NCBI RefSeq assembly: GCF_963966145.1
Contig: NC_091048.1
Span: forward strand, 15,934,001 to 15,998,000
Reading direction: 5' to 3'
Length of the DNA: 64,000 nt
DNA from: Tenebrio molitor
Lineage: Eukaryota; Arthropoda; Insecta; Coleoptera; Tenebrionidae
The translations under genes were made by a program, and so were the position numbers. The first letter of the stretch is position 1, and every line of letters starts with the position of its first letter. This document shows positions 22,401 through 33,240 of the stretch, piece after piece. A model generated the notes under the pieces. The model saw only the letters and a list, made by a program, of their open reading frames with translations. It made no database searches and had not been told where the DNA came from.

Positions 22401-22825
22401 GGTGGCTCGGTGGCCGCATGGCTGTCGGAGACAGTGCTCCGAGGTCGCGGTCCCGGCGCTAGTGGGTTCGAATCCCACCGAAGGGGGAGGATTTTTTCGA
22501 AGGAAGGAAACTCCGCCGGGCCATGGATGTGTGTGTATGTCTAGTAGGGGCTGGCGGTAGGGTGGTGGAAGGAATAGCGACACTCTCCCGACACCACCGC
22601 GAGGTCAGCAGGGTTCAAATCCCAGGCCGGATGGGCCTCCCATGGATGTTTGTGCTGTATTTCATGTTGTGTTGTCCAGAAAGAAAAAAGGAGAAGAGAG
22701 GGTGGGTGTGGGTGGCCGGGGAAAGTACCCCGGAGCCCCGCCGCACAAAGGAAAAAAGAGGAAAAAGCCGACCGCAAGGTACCTGATAGACCAGTACGGT
22801 GAAAAGGGAAAGGCAAAAAAAAAAA
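22401..22825 (+). mobile_element. Dimeric tRNA-derived SINE
   Basis: A 14-bp duplication, ACATAACCAAACTT (22387-22400 and 22826-22839), flanks a 425-bp unit that ends in an A-rich tail. The 5' part has a pol III A-box-like TGGCTCGGTGG and a B-box GGTTCGAATCC in a perfect T-arm (GTGGG TTCGAAT CCCAC), with a long variable arm as in Leu/Ser tRNAs. About 150 bp downstream a second B-box-like GGTTCAAATCC sits in another tRNA-like block, so the head appears dimeric. Confidence 0.85.
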
Positions 22826-23082
22826 ACATAACCAAACTTTTCTTGTTGACGTTTTTATATCTAGATTTTGTGTACAGGCAACTGAAAAGGTATCTCACCA
22901 TAGATACACTCCAAAAAAAAAATCAAAAATTTGACACCGACAGCGCGGGAGTTTAATAAACGGATAGTACATTAGGAAACTTTTCATTTTCCGTTTTTTT
23001 TTGCAACCAACTGTACAATATAAAAAATATTTTTGTATATATTTTGTTTTATAGTCTGTCTCAATTCAAAGCTTCCACCAAC

Positions 23083-23390
23083 TCTGCATTCTACGTTATC
23101 AATACAACCGGCAACACTGTTTGGTGAAAATTGCGTCATCTTGTATTTGTGAGGTTATCATTTAAGGTGTCGGTCAATTTTCGTTTTTACAGCTCAAGAT
23201 CTTAGAATAAAGGAAAAGAACGTGCTAACTTTTTATCTCTTCGAAAGATTTTACTAGAGCATTTTTCATTTTATTGTCAAGTTAATTACAAAAATTACAA
23301 ATTACAAATACCATCTGACGCATTTTTCACCAAACAGTGTTGCCGGTTCTATTTCCATATTTCCAACGTAGAATGCAGTGTTGATTAACT
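23083..23390. repeat. Inverted-repeat unit with ACTGCATTCTACGTT ends
   Basis: Arms of about 85 bp share CTGCATTCTACGTT, CCGGCAACACTGTTTGGTG and TGCGTCA, in opposite orientation. It is probably a MITE or foldback element; no target duplication was identified. Confidence 0.65.
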
Positions 23391-23685
23391 GAACACGTGA
23401 TCAGATTGAACCAATCGAATTGTAGTAAATTTAATCTCGAGTTTTCATAAATTTGATGAAGACAAAAATTATCTTTTTATACAACTGAAATTAAAAGCGA
23501 CGTTTTTAGTGGAAGCTAATTTGATTAAAAATTGCTCTTTATAACTTACCGTGTTAAAAGTATTTTTTCCACTACTAGTCTCAGAAGGCTTCATTATTGA
23601 CTCTCGAACCGACCCCAGAAGTAGAATTTCTCTCCCAAGGTTAATAATGATTTTCATTATTAACCTAGGTGAATAATGAACAGCC

Positions 23686-23698
23686 GTCACCTAGCAAC
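23686..23698 (+). promoter_or_regulatory. X-box-like motif
   Basis: GTCACCTAGCAAC fits GTNRCC-N-RGYAAC exactly. It lies in VPS54 intron 2, on the 3' side of CFAP161, so a role for it as that gene's promoter element is unlikely. Confidence 0.3.
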
Positions 23699-23845
23699 GA
23701 AAGATTTTCGTTGATTTCATTGGTTAACTTAGACGATTTTCATAGCAACCGTTGAAAAATGAGAACTCGGATCGTCGCATCGGACAAAATAATTTTAGTA
23801 ATAATTATTATCCGAAAGGGTTTTAACGTATCTAGTAATGGAAAA

Positions 23846-23979
23846 AATAGTATATAAACCACGGTGAAGAAGTCCCTTATAGACTTCGCGCCTTAGAACC
23901 CTCGGCACGCCTCGGGCTCTAATCTTGGCGCTCTGGCTATAATCATGAACTTCTTCACCTTGGTGTATAATATACTATT
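23846..23979. repeat. Long hairpin with CCTCGG apex
   Basis: Outer arm AATAGTATA/TATACTATT, then GGTGAAGAAGT/ACTTCTTCACC and inner GCGCC/GGCGC. The apex region holds CCCTCGGCACGCCTCGGG. Confidence 0.75.
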
Positions 23980-24163
23980 TAACACTAGTAAAAAAAAACT
24001 TTTAACACTATAATTTGTTTCAAAATCAAAAATCCACCAACACTGCACTGAAAATACTTCCGAAACGGATCAAAATGCATTATTAACGTATGTAATTGCA
24101 ACAATTGATAGTTAAATTTGTTTGTGTTTGTAATAAACATAGTTTTGATTATTTATTTTTTGA

Positions 24164-24232
24164 TGAGACTTGTAATAACTATTACAGGTCTCTTCTACGT
24201 GCCTGTTAAATATTACAGGGCTCTGCCTGTAA
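24164..24232. repeat. Two adjacent short hairpins
   Basis: GAGACTTGTAATA/TATTACAGGTCTC is followed by ATTACAGG-GCTCTG-CCTGTAAT. Confidence 0.6.
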
Positions 24233-25208
24233 TTACCCATTTACTTAGTTACCACAAATACCTATAAAGTGTCATTTACTTAGAAGGTGGAAATAAAGTG
24301 TTTTACAAAACGTTATGAAAACTTTTTTGACGTTTCTAATAAACAAATGTCAATACAAGACTAGCTACCTGATTTTTGCCGCAGAAATTAAAATAAACAT
24401 CAAAAATACGACTACGTTTTTTAATGCAATGCAAACCAGTTGTATAAAAAATAGATGTTTGATGGACGTGTTAAAAGTGATTTTATTTTGTTCGTGTACC
24501 CCACTTACAAAATAAAATCTCACTTTTAACACTTATAATCTATTTCAAAATCAAAAATCCACCACCTGTTGAATTATGTTGGCAGAAAAAAAAATCCCTA
24601 GAACAGGTTTAATTTTTTGGGTTGGCCTAACCTCCCGCCAAAATTTGACATTGAACTGTTGAGTTTATTTACGTAACACAAAATAATTATTATGTGCAAA
24701 AAAGTGGCAGCTACCGTATCATACCTAACTTTTGAGAGATATAATAAAATAAGAATAAAAAACACGATGAATTACGACCTAAACAGCTGTCAATAATTTT
24801 CTTTTATAATCATAACCCCACTTTTTTCTGACACTTGCAAACACACTAAAAACAAAAGTTGGCGACGTTGTCGGTTGTATTTTCGAGGTAGAATGCAGTG
24901 TTGGTGGATTTTTGATTTTGAAACAGATTATACATCATAAATAACTATTATTGAACCTAATGTAAAATAATAAAATGTCATTGTCACAGTAAAATTTTGT
25001 TGTCAATTAAGTTTAACAGTTTAGGTTTAATTGAACTGAACGAATTACGAAAGTATCGTAAATATTTAAAGCACATTTAGAGCTACAGATTTCAAACACT
25101 ATGACATAAGTGGTTCGTCAATAAAGCTAAACAGAAACATCAATAATTAAACTTTTAACTAAAGTTCAAGATCAAATTGTAGAGTGTAATTTGATAAATC
25201 TTTCACAG

Positions 25209-25418
25209 GTTACGGACATCTACGAAGTTATCCACAAGAACTTGAAATCTCGACTTCGAGAACAACTGATAAAAATGAACATCCAAAATAATGGCGGTCC
25301 CCAACACGGAGTTGTCACCACTGAAATAATTTTTTACTTAGAAACAATGAAGACTTTGAAAGTTTTGCCCGAAAAGTATCTGTCAGATAAAGCCATGGAT
25401 GATATTTGGATGAGGTAA
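25209..25418 (+). CDS. Vps54: VPS54, last coding exon
   Basis: This exon encodes the final 69 residues and the stop. The acceptor is ATCTTTCACAG|GTT, phase 0, matching exon 2. The peptide includes a NNGGPQHGVVTTEI stretch, the C-terminal VPS54 signature, followed by a short helix ending DDIWMR and TAA at 25416-25418. An AATAAA begins inside the stop codon (25417), too close to be the working polyadenylation signal; an ATTAAA is present near 25518. The C-terminal region is the part of VPS54 that forms the helical bundle needed for endosome attachment. The neighbouring gene CFAP161 reads towards it, its stop 126 bp downstream. Confidence 0.94.
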   Translation, partial: VTDIYEVIHKNLKSRLREQLIKMNIQNNGGPQHGVVTTEIIFYLETMKTLKVLPEKYLSDKAMDDIWMR

Positions 25419-25544
25419 TAAAAATTGATAAAGTAATACAGTTATGTACATTATTTATTAAGCTTGTATAAAGTATGTCTGCATAAAAGAATGTATGGAT
25501 TTTGTTGTTGTTTTTCATTAAAAGACATAAAAAATAAGAGCAGT
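25419..25544. other. Convergent intergenic spacer of VPS54 and CFAP161
   Basis: These 126 bp must contain the 3' UTRs of both genes. The - strand AATAAA at 25459-25454 would place the CFAP161 transcript end within a few tens of bases of the VPS54 stop, so the mature 3' UTRs probably overlap. Confidence 0.6.
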
Positions 25545-26462
25545 TTATTTGCCACAGTCAGGTTGCCGCGTGCCCAATTGCACGTGGTCCATATCTGTTT
25601 TTTCTGCACCGACGATTTTCCAAACATTCTCGCTGGTTTCCATTCTGTGGGTATCCCTAAACGTATGACAAGAAATAGTACATTCGGTACCGAAAAATGT
25701 GGGTATCCAGTTATGGAACTCTGTTGCTAAATTGTGACCCGAAGCAGTGTGTTGAATTATGACATGAGCATTATATAAGACAAAAGTTCCACATGTTTCA
25801 TGTCTGAGTTGAGGCTTCCAGTGCAAAATTTTAAATCTGCAATAAATATCAGGACTTCGACTTAACCGTAAACCCAAATGTTTGCCAAATGTGTCCATAG
25901 TTGAATTTTCGCACTGCACATACAAGGGTGCCGCGTCGCTCTCCAATACTTGTATGTAAACATCTTCACCATAATTCACCATTCCTGTTTTTTCGGAATC
26001 GCAACCGACAATCACGAATGTGTTCCTGACGCAGGGGTTTCTGTTAGGCGACGCCGACAACACACATCCATGTGTGAAATGTTGAGTGCATTCAATTTCT
26101 CTTTCAGTAATTACTCCAGACAGGTACAAAGGTTGCAGTGTTTCCTGGCCGCAGGGAGTGAGGTGGGAAATTCCGTAAGACTTGATTTGGTAGTTTTTGT
26201 TGTAGGCAATATACGCAGATTCTGGAGCCAAAATTGTGGGACGAAGCAGGTTGCGAAACATTTTTCGAGTTTTTTGAATTAGTAATTGACAATGTTCTTT
26301 CTTGTAATTGTATGCGAATTCCAGTTGTTCTCTGATTGCCAGTTCATTTGACCAATATCCGGCACGAACAGGCAATGAGTATATGATTCGATTTTTATAC
26401 AGTTCTGATAGTTCTTCCTTTTCTTTTTGGTAATTAATTGGTTTGCTAAAGTTTTCACACAT
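25545..26462 (-). CDS. Cfap161: Cilia- and flagella-associated protein 161 homologue
   Basis: This is an uninterrupted 305-codon gene. CFAP161 (human C15orf26) is a microtubule inner protein of motile axonemes, so in an insect it would be expected in sperm flagella and chordotonal cilia. Matching landmarks are VRAGYWSNE near residue 32, the basic LLIQKTRKMFRNLLRPT stretch (60-76), VRNTFVIVG (145-153), and FFGTECTISCHTFRDTHRME (256-275), the family's most conserved block. The N-terminus carries about 30 residues more than human CFAP161, so the start could also be internal. The stop TAA at 25545-25547 sits inside an AATAAA, and a second AATAAA on this strand lies at 25459-25454, close to the VPS54 stop. 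It has no introns in the coding region, unlike its vertebrate homologue as far as I know. Assignment confidence is high. Confidence 0.92.
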   Translation of the reverse strand: MCENFSKPINYQKEKEELSELYKNRIIYSLPVRAGYWSNELAIREQLEFAYNYKKEHCQLLIQKTRKMFRNLLRPTILAPESAYIAYNKNYQIKSYGISHLTPCGQETLQPLYLSGVITEREIECTQHFTHGCVLSASPNRNPCVRNTFVIVGCDSEKTGMVNYGEDVYIQVLESDAAPLYVQCENSTMDTFGKHLGLRLSRSPDIYCRFKILHWKPQLRHETCGTFVLYNAHVIIQHTASGHNLATEFHNWIPTFFGTECTISCHTFRDTHRMETSENVWKIVGAEKTDMDHVQLGTRQPDCGK

Positions 26463-27933
26463 TTTGGAAGATTTTTATGATCCGCGATAAATGAATGAAG
26501 CGCGTTTAAAAATGTACATGAAATGTATAAATGACAGATTTTGACAGAATTGTTAATTTTGGTATAGGAACATGAACATGCTATTGTTTATGAATGGAAC
26601 AAACGAGTGAATCTTAATTTTTGTCCGATCGGACGTTTTCACGTGTTTACCGATTCTGTTTCGAGAGCGATAGCTTGTGTTTACACTGTCGATGCAGAGT
26701 GTTTCCAAATGACAACCGAACACGGCATTCTCTCGAAATCGACAATATGAATTTGCGGTCGATCACACACATGATTTTTTCTACAATAGCAACCATAAAA
26801 ACAATGTCACATTTTATGACAAAAAATGATCAATAATTTACGGTTACTAAACTGAGACAGCGAACGTTTTTAGTATAATCTTGCCAAAAATAAATGACTC
26901 CCTATGATTTAGGGATATTCGTTACTAGGTTGCCATAAATTTGGTTAAGTTGGAGCTAGGTTGGAGGCTATGTGGTTTCTGGTGACAAACAAGAGATATC
27001 GTAACGCGTAGCGAATTCCTTGTAACAGTTGCATAATATGGCTCTATTTCTCGCTAAGTGATAGATGTTTTTTTGTTGCACAATCAATTTTGGTTTCTGG
27101 CGCCTAGCGTTTTGATACAGTTGGCCATGGTTGGACATAATCTCTCAATTCATAGTAACCAACCTTAATCATTCAAAATTACTTTTGAAAATTCTAGTTA
27201 CACACAACATGAAAAACGTGATTTCCCTAAAAGTTCGAATTCTAGGGAGTAATTTATTTTTGACATGAGAGTATGTTACTGCTTTAAAGCGCGAGGTGAC
27301 ACTTCTCGGAAAACGTCAACTTTGCGTTGTCAAATGAGAGCGCAATTGCCTTCTTTGGATATGGATTGTACACAGAACAAATGTTTAGTGTTTGTATTAA
27401 TGTTTCCTAGCGTGCAAAAAAATTAATAAGCACCACGGGCGTAGTGTTACCGGTCTCGGGTAATAACAAAAATAATAAAATCCGCTGCGCGTAGGTCCCC
27501 GGTAAAACGCAGTTGCCGCCCTTAATACTTAAAAGTTTAGTTAAAGGCCGCTTACAAAAAAGCGGCAAACAATATTGCAAATAAGATGCAAGAGCTACAA
27601 TTTGTTTGTGTTGATCATGTTGAACTAGATGTGAACGAACTATTAACTGAAAGCCATCAGATGGACGGAGATTTCCGAGAATTTAAATGTTAATGCCAGA
27701 GATAAGATGTTGGTATCATTAAAGCTAGAAAGCAATGGGATGAAATATGTTATGTTTCGTACTAGTGATATTTCTCCATTAGACATTTTTTTTTTATTGT
27801 TAAACGTCGACTTCGGTAAAGAAAAGTTGAAAATTAAGAATGTATAAATACTGAGTGACATTAGAATTAGAACACCAAGAAAACCAAGAAATTATGGTTA
27901 TTTTAAGTTGACATATTAGTCTTGACTTGAACT
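26463..27933. other. CFAP161 5' flank and repeats
   Basis: The first few hundred bases should hold the CFAP161 promoter; no exact X-box is seen there. An inverted pair CAAAAATAAATGACTCCCTA (about 26886) and its complement near 27243-27262 marks a MITE of about 380 bp. Near 27430 a GCACCACGGGCG tip resembles the end of the element at 48251. No gene is seen. Confidence 0.5.
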
Positions 27934-28500
27934 TTACTTGAATTTCATGTTGCAGTGAGATAGGGTCTGTGGGGGGCGGTGAAAAGTGGTCAGTCTTCTC
28001 CCGAGATCCCAAACATGTTCGATCGGGTTTAGATCGGGAGATCTGGCAGGGCACGGTGAAATGTTGACACCAGATTCATGTAAGAACTGTAGTTCTCTTC
28101 TGGCTATATGTGGGCGAGCGTGATCTTGCTGAAATATTGGCTGATAAAGACCAGAAGACCATTTAGGTGAAGCAATAAAAACAGTTCCACAACTTCGTTT
28201 ATGTAGCGCAGATGTCATACTGCCCCGAATGAAAACTAATGGTGTCCTGCTGCCATAACCAATAGCACCCCAACCATTACTCCAACAGTACGGTGAGTAG
28301 GCGAGTAGGCCTCTCAGCAGCAAACTCAACATCAGGACTTTCTCCACGACGTCTTCTAAACTCGCCTGCGACAACAGTGGAGGGAGGAATGGCACAATAT
28401 GGTGTTCAGCGATTAATTCAGGTTCAGTTTGGGGATGCACGATGTATTCAGGAGTCCTATTGTTACAGAAGAATAACTCAGGGTTCGCGTTCACCGGTTC
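27934..28500 (-). pseudogene. Tc1-like transposase relic
   Basis: The - strand frame contains WGAIGYGSRTPLVFIRGSM, then IFQQDHARPHIARRELQFLH, then PARSPDLNPIEHVWDLGRRL. These are the second and third catalytic blocks of Tc1 DDE transposases (QDxARPH and SPDLNPIEHVWD). The normal first block and N-terminal helix-turn-helix are disrupted, and the segment between block one and QDHARPH has lost its usual sequence. It is an inactive fragment. Confidence 0.85.
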
Positions 28501-29232
28501 ACCTGAACGCTTTTGTCACAATTTCTCCTGAAATGGTTACGAATTCTAAAGTGAGTCTTTTGCGACGGGCACATTTATGCTTGCAAATGATTGGTGGCCA
28601 CTTTGAGCACTTGCTCTGATTGTATTTATTTTTCGTTTCAGAATCCCTTTTGGTTTATGTTATACCTTTCTCCTGTTTTTTACGACAAGCTCACCTGCAT
28701 TAGAATAAACAAGGTTGTTTTCAGAACCGCAATTTATTGCTTTATTTAAAAAAATAAAAATAGAATCATATGATCAATGGCGAGTATGACATCTTGAAGG
28801 ACATCTGCCTTAACTTAACATGTTGATGTTGATTGACACTTTGGCAGAAATGTCATTCTGACAGTGTGATATATACGCTTAGGAACTGATTTTATTCATA
28901 TTAACACCTGGATTTCCCTTTCTGGGATTGGTGTATCTTTGATGTCGCACAACTTTGTTATGCAAGCCATTAATTTTTCTTCGTTTGCATTCTTGGGATC
29001 TAGATTGTCGTCGGCATTGGTAAGTTTTCTCTGGGGAACGAGTACTGGGATACTGTATATTTTTTACTCTGCTCGGATGCATTTTTATTTCTTTTAAAAA
29101 ATGCCACAAAAAACAACATTTCTAGGCTTACCATACGTCCCGGTTTCACACATAGGTCGCGGCCAGTTTGGCACTTTGTCCGATTGTACCTACCGCTCGT
29201 TTTAATAAGGTTGCAGGCTATAGTCCGTAATA
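28501..29232. other. No recognised feature
   Basis: This is AT-rich sequence with short broken frames only; I see nothing I can name. Confidence 0.4.
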
Positions 29233-29915
29233 CAGTGGAAACTTTAAATGGAATAAAATTCGTAGGCGATTTTTGCAAAAAATCCCAAAACAGGTCAATT
29301 ATTGTTTTTGCTTGCCCAAATTTTGGCGCATATGGTTTTTGTATACAGGTGTCCCAAAAATGGCGTACTAACGGTGCACTACGGTATAGAAGAGACTACC
29401 GTAAACGTCAGAAAAATGTTTAAAAAATTCTATTGGACTTAATTGCTGATTTGGCGGTCCTTGAAAGTGGCACTTAACAGGAAGATTATTTTGAAATATA
29501 TGTATTAAATTGTCATAACAGCTACCTCTAATCGTACATATTATCACAAAGTACAAGATTACTCACTACCAATATCTAATCCTGCACAATAGTGAATTTA
29601 GAAGCTTTTGAAATCGAAAAAAATATTTTAAATCCACTACGGTAACATTGCAAGGTAATGATGTACGAGTACATCTTTGTTTACATTGTATTACCGTTAA
29701 TAATAAAAATAATAATAATTTATTTTTTTGTCTGAAACATTTTTTCCATATTTTTTTCGTGTACATTTAAACATCCTGGATACGGTAGTAAGTAGTTAGT
29801 ACGCCATTTTTGGGACACCCTGTATTTGCTCCCGGAAATGCGCAACCACTCCTAATTTTTTTTTCAAATGTAAGGGTATCTCAAATGACACCTCGTTTGA
29901 AAGGCCACGTATAAA
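29233..29915 (+). repeat. R4 repeat family, copy 1, split by a MITE
   Basis: The unit runs CAGTGGAAACTTTAAATGGA..., through TTTTGGCGCATATGGTTTTT, to GACACCTCGTTTGAAAGG. Copies 2-4 are at 33925-34200, 57843-58121 and 60001-60280. This copy is interrupted at 29346-29822 and truncated on the right. Confidence 0.75.
29346..29822. mobile_element. 477-bp TA-MITE CAGGTGTCCCAAAAATGG
   Basis: Inverted ends CAGGTGTCCCAAAAATGGCG and the complement of CAGGGTGTCCCAAAAATGGC are flanked by TA (29344-29345, 29823-29824). It is inserted in an R4 repeat, whose uninterrupted copies show the empty site. Confidence 0.88.
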
Positions 29916-29917
29916 TA

Positions 29918-30551
29918 CAGCGTGTTTGACGTAAGAGCACGAGCCTGACGAAGCCTAAAAGCAACACAAAATACATTTGACAATGGGAATTAGATTTATT
30001 AAAACTTATAAATTGTAGTTTGGACATCCCTAACTAACACAATAGCTATAGTCCAATTTTTACCCTTTTGAGGTGACGTCACGATTTCCTTCCTCGCTTT
30101 CTCTTTATTGAAACGACAGAAACAGAAAAAAAAAAACAAAAAAAAGGCACGTTTATTTATTGATGGTCACTGAGGTTATTTTATGCTTCTGTCAATTTGA
30201 CAATTTTTAATTTCTTTCACTTATTACATTGATTACAAACATAACCTTTCGAAGCAATTGTCAACAAATTTGACACATTTTAGTAATTTATGATCAATTC
30301 AAATTTGTTTCTGATCCTAGCTCAAACATACGTAAAGTTACTAGATAATGATGTCATCGCAAAAGGGTAAAAATTGGACTATACCAACGAACAATTTAAT
30401 TAGAATAATGAAAGTAGCATGTTACAATGTTTCAAAATAAATAAAAGTTTATTTAAAATATGATTTATTCACCTAGTTACTCATGAAAATTGAATACATA
30501 TTGGATTGCATTTGAGTTTGACAGGCTCGTACTCTTACGTGAAACACCTTG
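29918..30551. mobile_element. TA-element CAGCGTGTTTGACGTAAGAG, with nested MITE
   Basis: Inverted ends CAGCGTGTTTGACGTAAGAG and the complement of CAAGGTGTTTCACGTAAGAG are flanked by TA. It carries the element at 30049-30381 inside. An orphan tip, CAGGGTGTTATGG, begins at 30556 right after its right end. Confidence 0.82.
30049..30381. mobile_element. 333-bp MITE TAGTCCAATTTTTACCC, nested
   Basis: Perfect ends TAGTCCAATTTTTACCCTTT and the reverse complement are flanked by TA (30047-30048, 30382-30383). Confidence 0.8.
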
Positions 30552-30819
30552 TATACAGGGTGTTATGGAAATCCATGTAATAAATTGAATCACCAATGGA
30601 ACTCTTCAAAATAAACATTTTTTACATGTTGATCTTTTTTTAATCGAATATTTGTTTTAACATCTTTCAAATCCCAAATTTTACACTTCGCTTATGAGAT
30701 AATCGTCTTTTGATTGGTATTTATGAGTATAGAGCTTTCGTAGTGTTGGAGAAACGAGCTTAAACTATTAGCCATTTGTTGTCGAAATTTGGCACCAGAA
30801 GGTTTAATTCTTTTTTTTT

Positions 30820-31075
30820 TTTTTGTTCGACACTGTCAGAATTTGAGAATTTTCTCTTGTGTGAACGAATTTTGATAAATGTCACAACTTGTCAAAACAA
30901 AACGTCAAGTCAATTTTAAAGATTTTAAGCGATTTGGAGCCATTAAGGGGCTCGTCGAACAAAAAAACGTTGTATTCAACTCGTTCGTGTGTAATTGGGC
31001 TCTTTTTGGCATGAGTGGGCCATTTTAAAATGCGAGTGAAACGAGACGTGCCTTTTTTGAAAGCGATAAATAAAT
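30820..31075. repeat. TTTTTTGTTCGAC repeat, copy 1
   Basis: A 150-bp unit is bounded by TTTTTTGTTCGAC and GTCGAACAAAAAA and followed by GTTGTATTCAACTCGTTCGT. It matches 62610-62892, where the downstream part forms a complete hairpin; here only about half of that hairpin survives. Confidence 0.7.
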
Positions 31076-31224
31076 CTTGTTGACTGTTTAGTTTAGAAAC
31101 GCTATTTCTTTCAACAAATGATGAAATAAAGTCATGAAATTCTCTTGTCGAATTATACTCGAACTTTTTTTTACATAGATAATTGATTTCACAAAAAAAG
31201 AACAGAAATTAAGTGTAAAAATTA

Positions 31225-31560
31225 ATAGTTTATCGCGTCACCATGGTTAGGAATACATTCCCTAACTTGCTGGGGCATGTCCCGGATAAGATGATCGATT
31301 TTTTCTTGAGGTATCTCATCCCAAGCTTGTTGTATGTGACGACGCAGCACCTCCAGACTGCTTACTTGTTGAGGAAAACGTCTTCCCATGAGGAAAAATG
31401 GAATTTAAATCCGAAGAACGAGCTGGCCAAGGAAGAATTTCTACCTCGGCTTGTTGCAGAAAGGTCCCACTAATTTGTGCGACATGGGCATAATATTTCT
31501 GGAAAACTACTCCAGTGTGTTCATTTATCAAAGGTAACAGAACAGCTCTTAAGATCTCAT
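31225..31560 (-). pseudogene. Tc1-like transposase C-terminal relic
   Basis: The - strand reads NEHTGVVFQKYYAHVAQISG and EILPWPARSSDLNSI, then in another frame EVLRRHIQQAWDEIPQEKID and RDMPQQVRECI. This is the C-terminal third of a Tc1-type transposase with the SPDLNPIEH block degraded and frame-broken. Confidence 0.8.
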
Positions 31561-32336
31561 CGACATGTTGAAACGTTTCGACTTCCTTGGTTCTTCCTCG
31601 ATAAAACTTTCCTCCCTTATTTGTTGTATTGTTAGTTGCCGCATTCCCCCGGATGATTTTTTTTTTGCGGAAAAATACAAAACAAAAATAATGAGAAAAG
31701 AAATGTTTATTTGCCCTACGTTATGTGTTGTTTATTATTTAGTTTAATTTGGTTCTACGAGAGGCCGTACGAATAAATAAATTGGTGGACGTTTAAGTGA
31801 ATGAGATTTGACTCACGACCCGCGAATTGAGATATGACTCATGGATAAATGACTAAGCTGAGCAAATACAGAAGTTTATGTCGCGAACAGCATTATACGA
31901 GTTTGCAATCCGGATGCGAACTATGTGATCCGGTTTAGATTTGACTTGTTTCCCCAATTAAATTGAACCCGACGCGATAGCCCTGGAAAACTTCGGTCAA
32001 AGCCTGGTCTACTCCGGTGATTGAAAATAAAAAGGATAAAGGTTCTAACAGACTTATAGGGTACCTCTCCTCACGTGTCAGCTGGCCTAGGTTGGTCACT
32101 GTCCCGTTTAAGGGTGACGCGGCTGTTTGTACACTTACGCCGGACCACAGCTAATTGAGTGCGAGGGACATTGGCGGTAGCTTCCCCGACGGTAAAGGCT
32201 TCCAAGTAACAAATCACTATGCGCACTATGCACTTTTATGGACGTTAACCTAGCGCATTAATATGCGAAATAAATTTAAATTTGATTCTTTATTACTTAA
32301 TTTTTTTATTGCAAATGAATTTATTTTTCTAAAGTA
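31561..32336. other. No recognised feature; a GC-richer patch at about 32040-32210
   Basis: No frame or paired repeat is seen. The GC-richer patch may be the remnant of a retroelement 3' region, but I cannot support that. Confidence 0.35.
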
Positions 32337-32663
32337 CAGGGTGCCCATTTTATCTCTTCCCGCCTTACGGTTTAGCAATAGGCAACACATAATACATTGC
32401 ACAGATATCTTGGTGGAAATTATTTATTTTTTAAAATAAGAAACATAGTTAGCCAAAGTGAAACATTTAATATGCCACGAAGTGACATAACGCACCATTT
32501 AATTTTTGAAGTATTTGATGACTGATGTCATCCATGACGGTAATATTCAATGCAACCTTTTGAAAATTTTCAAAAACTTTTTTTTTAAACAGCAATCTCC
32601 GAAAAGTAAGTTGTGTTGCCTATTTTGTAGTTTTAAGGCGGGAACCGATAAAATGGGCACAGT
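32337..32663. mobile_element. MITE CAGGGTGCCCATTTTATC, degraded right tip
   Basis: Left end CAGGGTGCCCATTTTATCTC follows TA at 32335-32336; the right arm is GATAAAATGGGCAC followed by AGTG. Inner arms TTGCCTA/TAGGCAA also pair. It abuts the RT relic. Confidence 0.7.
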
Positions 32664-32669
32664 GTCGAG

Positions 32670-33240
32670 AAGGCAGGGAGATCTTTAGATCGTCAGGGAA
32701 CAGCAGGGCGTGGGACTTTAAATCGGTAACAATATCATTGATGTAAACGTTGAAAAGTGGCGGGCCCAAGACGGAACCCTGGGGACCCCCCGACCCTTGA
32801 GAATATTCACCTGAAGAGAATCCATTGCAAGAAACAAACTGCCGCCTCCCAGTGAGGTAGGATGAAAACCATTTAAGGGGGAGTCCATGGACACCGAACT
32901 CGGAAAGTTTTTGAAGCAAAATATTGTGATCAACCCTATCAAACGCTTTGGCGACGTCCGTATATATCACATCCCCCTGTCCCCTCCTGTCCAACCATTT
33001 CGAGATAAATTGCGTCACACAGACCAAGTTCGTTACAGTAGAACGACCTCTCGAGAAGCCGTGCTGCGAAGGTGTCAGAAAGCTTCTCCAGACCGAAGAC
33101 AAGGAGTTGAAAATGGCAATTTCAAAAACTTTCGAAAAGCTGGACAGCAAAGCCACTGGGCGGTAATTCTCAATCTAAGCCAGGTTTCCCCCTTTATGAA
33201 TTGGCACAGTCTTTGCAGTTTTCCAAATGTCCAAATGTAT
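32670..33240 (-). pseudogene. Non-LTR reverse transcriptase fragment (jockey/CR1-like)
   Basis: On the - strand, PIHKGGNLA, a stop, then IENYRPVALLSSFSKVFE opens the RT domain. GFSRGRSTVTNLV, AKAFDRVDHNILLQKL, GGPQGSVLGPPLFNVYIND and a catalytic box that reads FPDD rather than FADD follow. The frame ends abruptly at the neighbouring MITE. No endonuclease or 3' tail was found. It is an inactive internal fragment. Confidence 0.85.

Larger units (their letters stand above)
23469..24530. repeat. Foldback repeat family, copy 1 (empty MITE site)
   Basis: This is paralogous to 58786-59681. Shared blocks are GTTTTTAGTGGAAGCTAATT, CTCTTTATAACTTACCGTGT and ACCAGTTGTATAAAAAA. At 24366-24367 the single TA is the unoccupied site of the MITE present at 59124-59479 in the other copy. 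It contains the hairpin at 23846-23979 and a GTGTTAAAAGTGATTTTATT foldback at 24468-24530. Confidence 0.7.
18767..25208 (+). other. VPS54 intron 2 (6.4 kb, transposon-filled)
   Basis: This GT-AG intron holds a nested MITE pair (19306-20287), hairpins at 20832-20864, 21310-21414 and 23846-23979, a dimeric tRNA-derived SINE (22401-22825), an inverted-repeat unit (23083-23390) and a foldback repeat family (23469-24530) with a paralogous copy at 58.8-59.7 kb. I see no coding sequence in it. Confidence 0.85.

Noticed and set aside
22401..22490. A functional tRNA gene (Leu/Ser-like)
   Set aside because: The block has good A/B boxes and T-arm, but it lies inside a unit with a 14-bp target duplication and A-rich tail, and no proper acceptor stem closes; it is the head of a SINE.
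27934..28619. Host genes from the many short open frames on both strands here
   Set aside because: They are shadows of a Tc1 transposase relic; the same reasoning removes most other short frames in the window, which have no family motif and lie in repeats.
32040..32210. A host exon in the GC-richer patch
   Set aside because: No frame longer than a few dozen codons and no plausible splice pair were seen.
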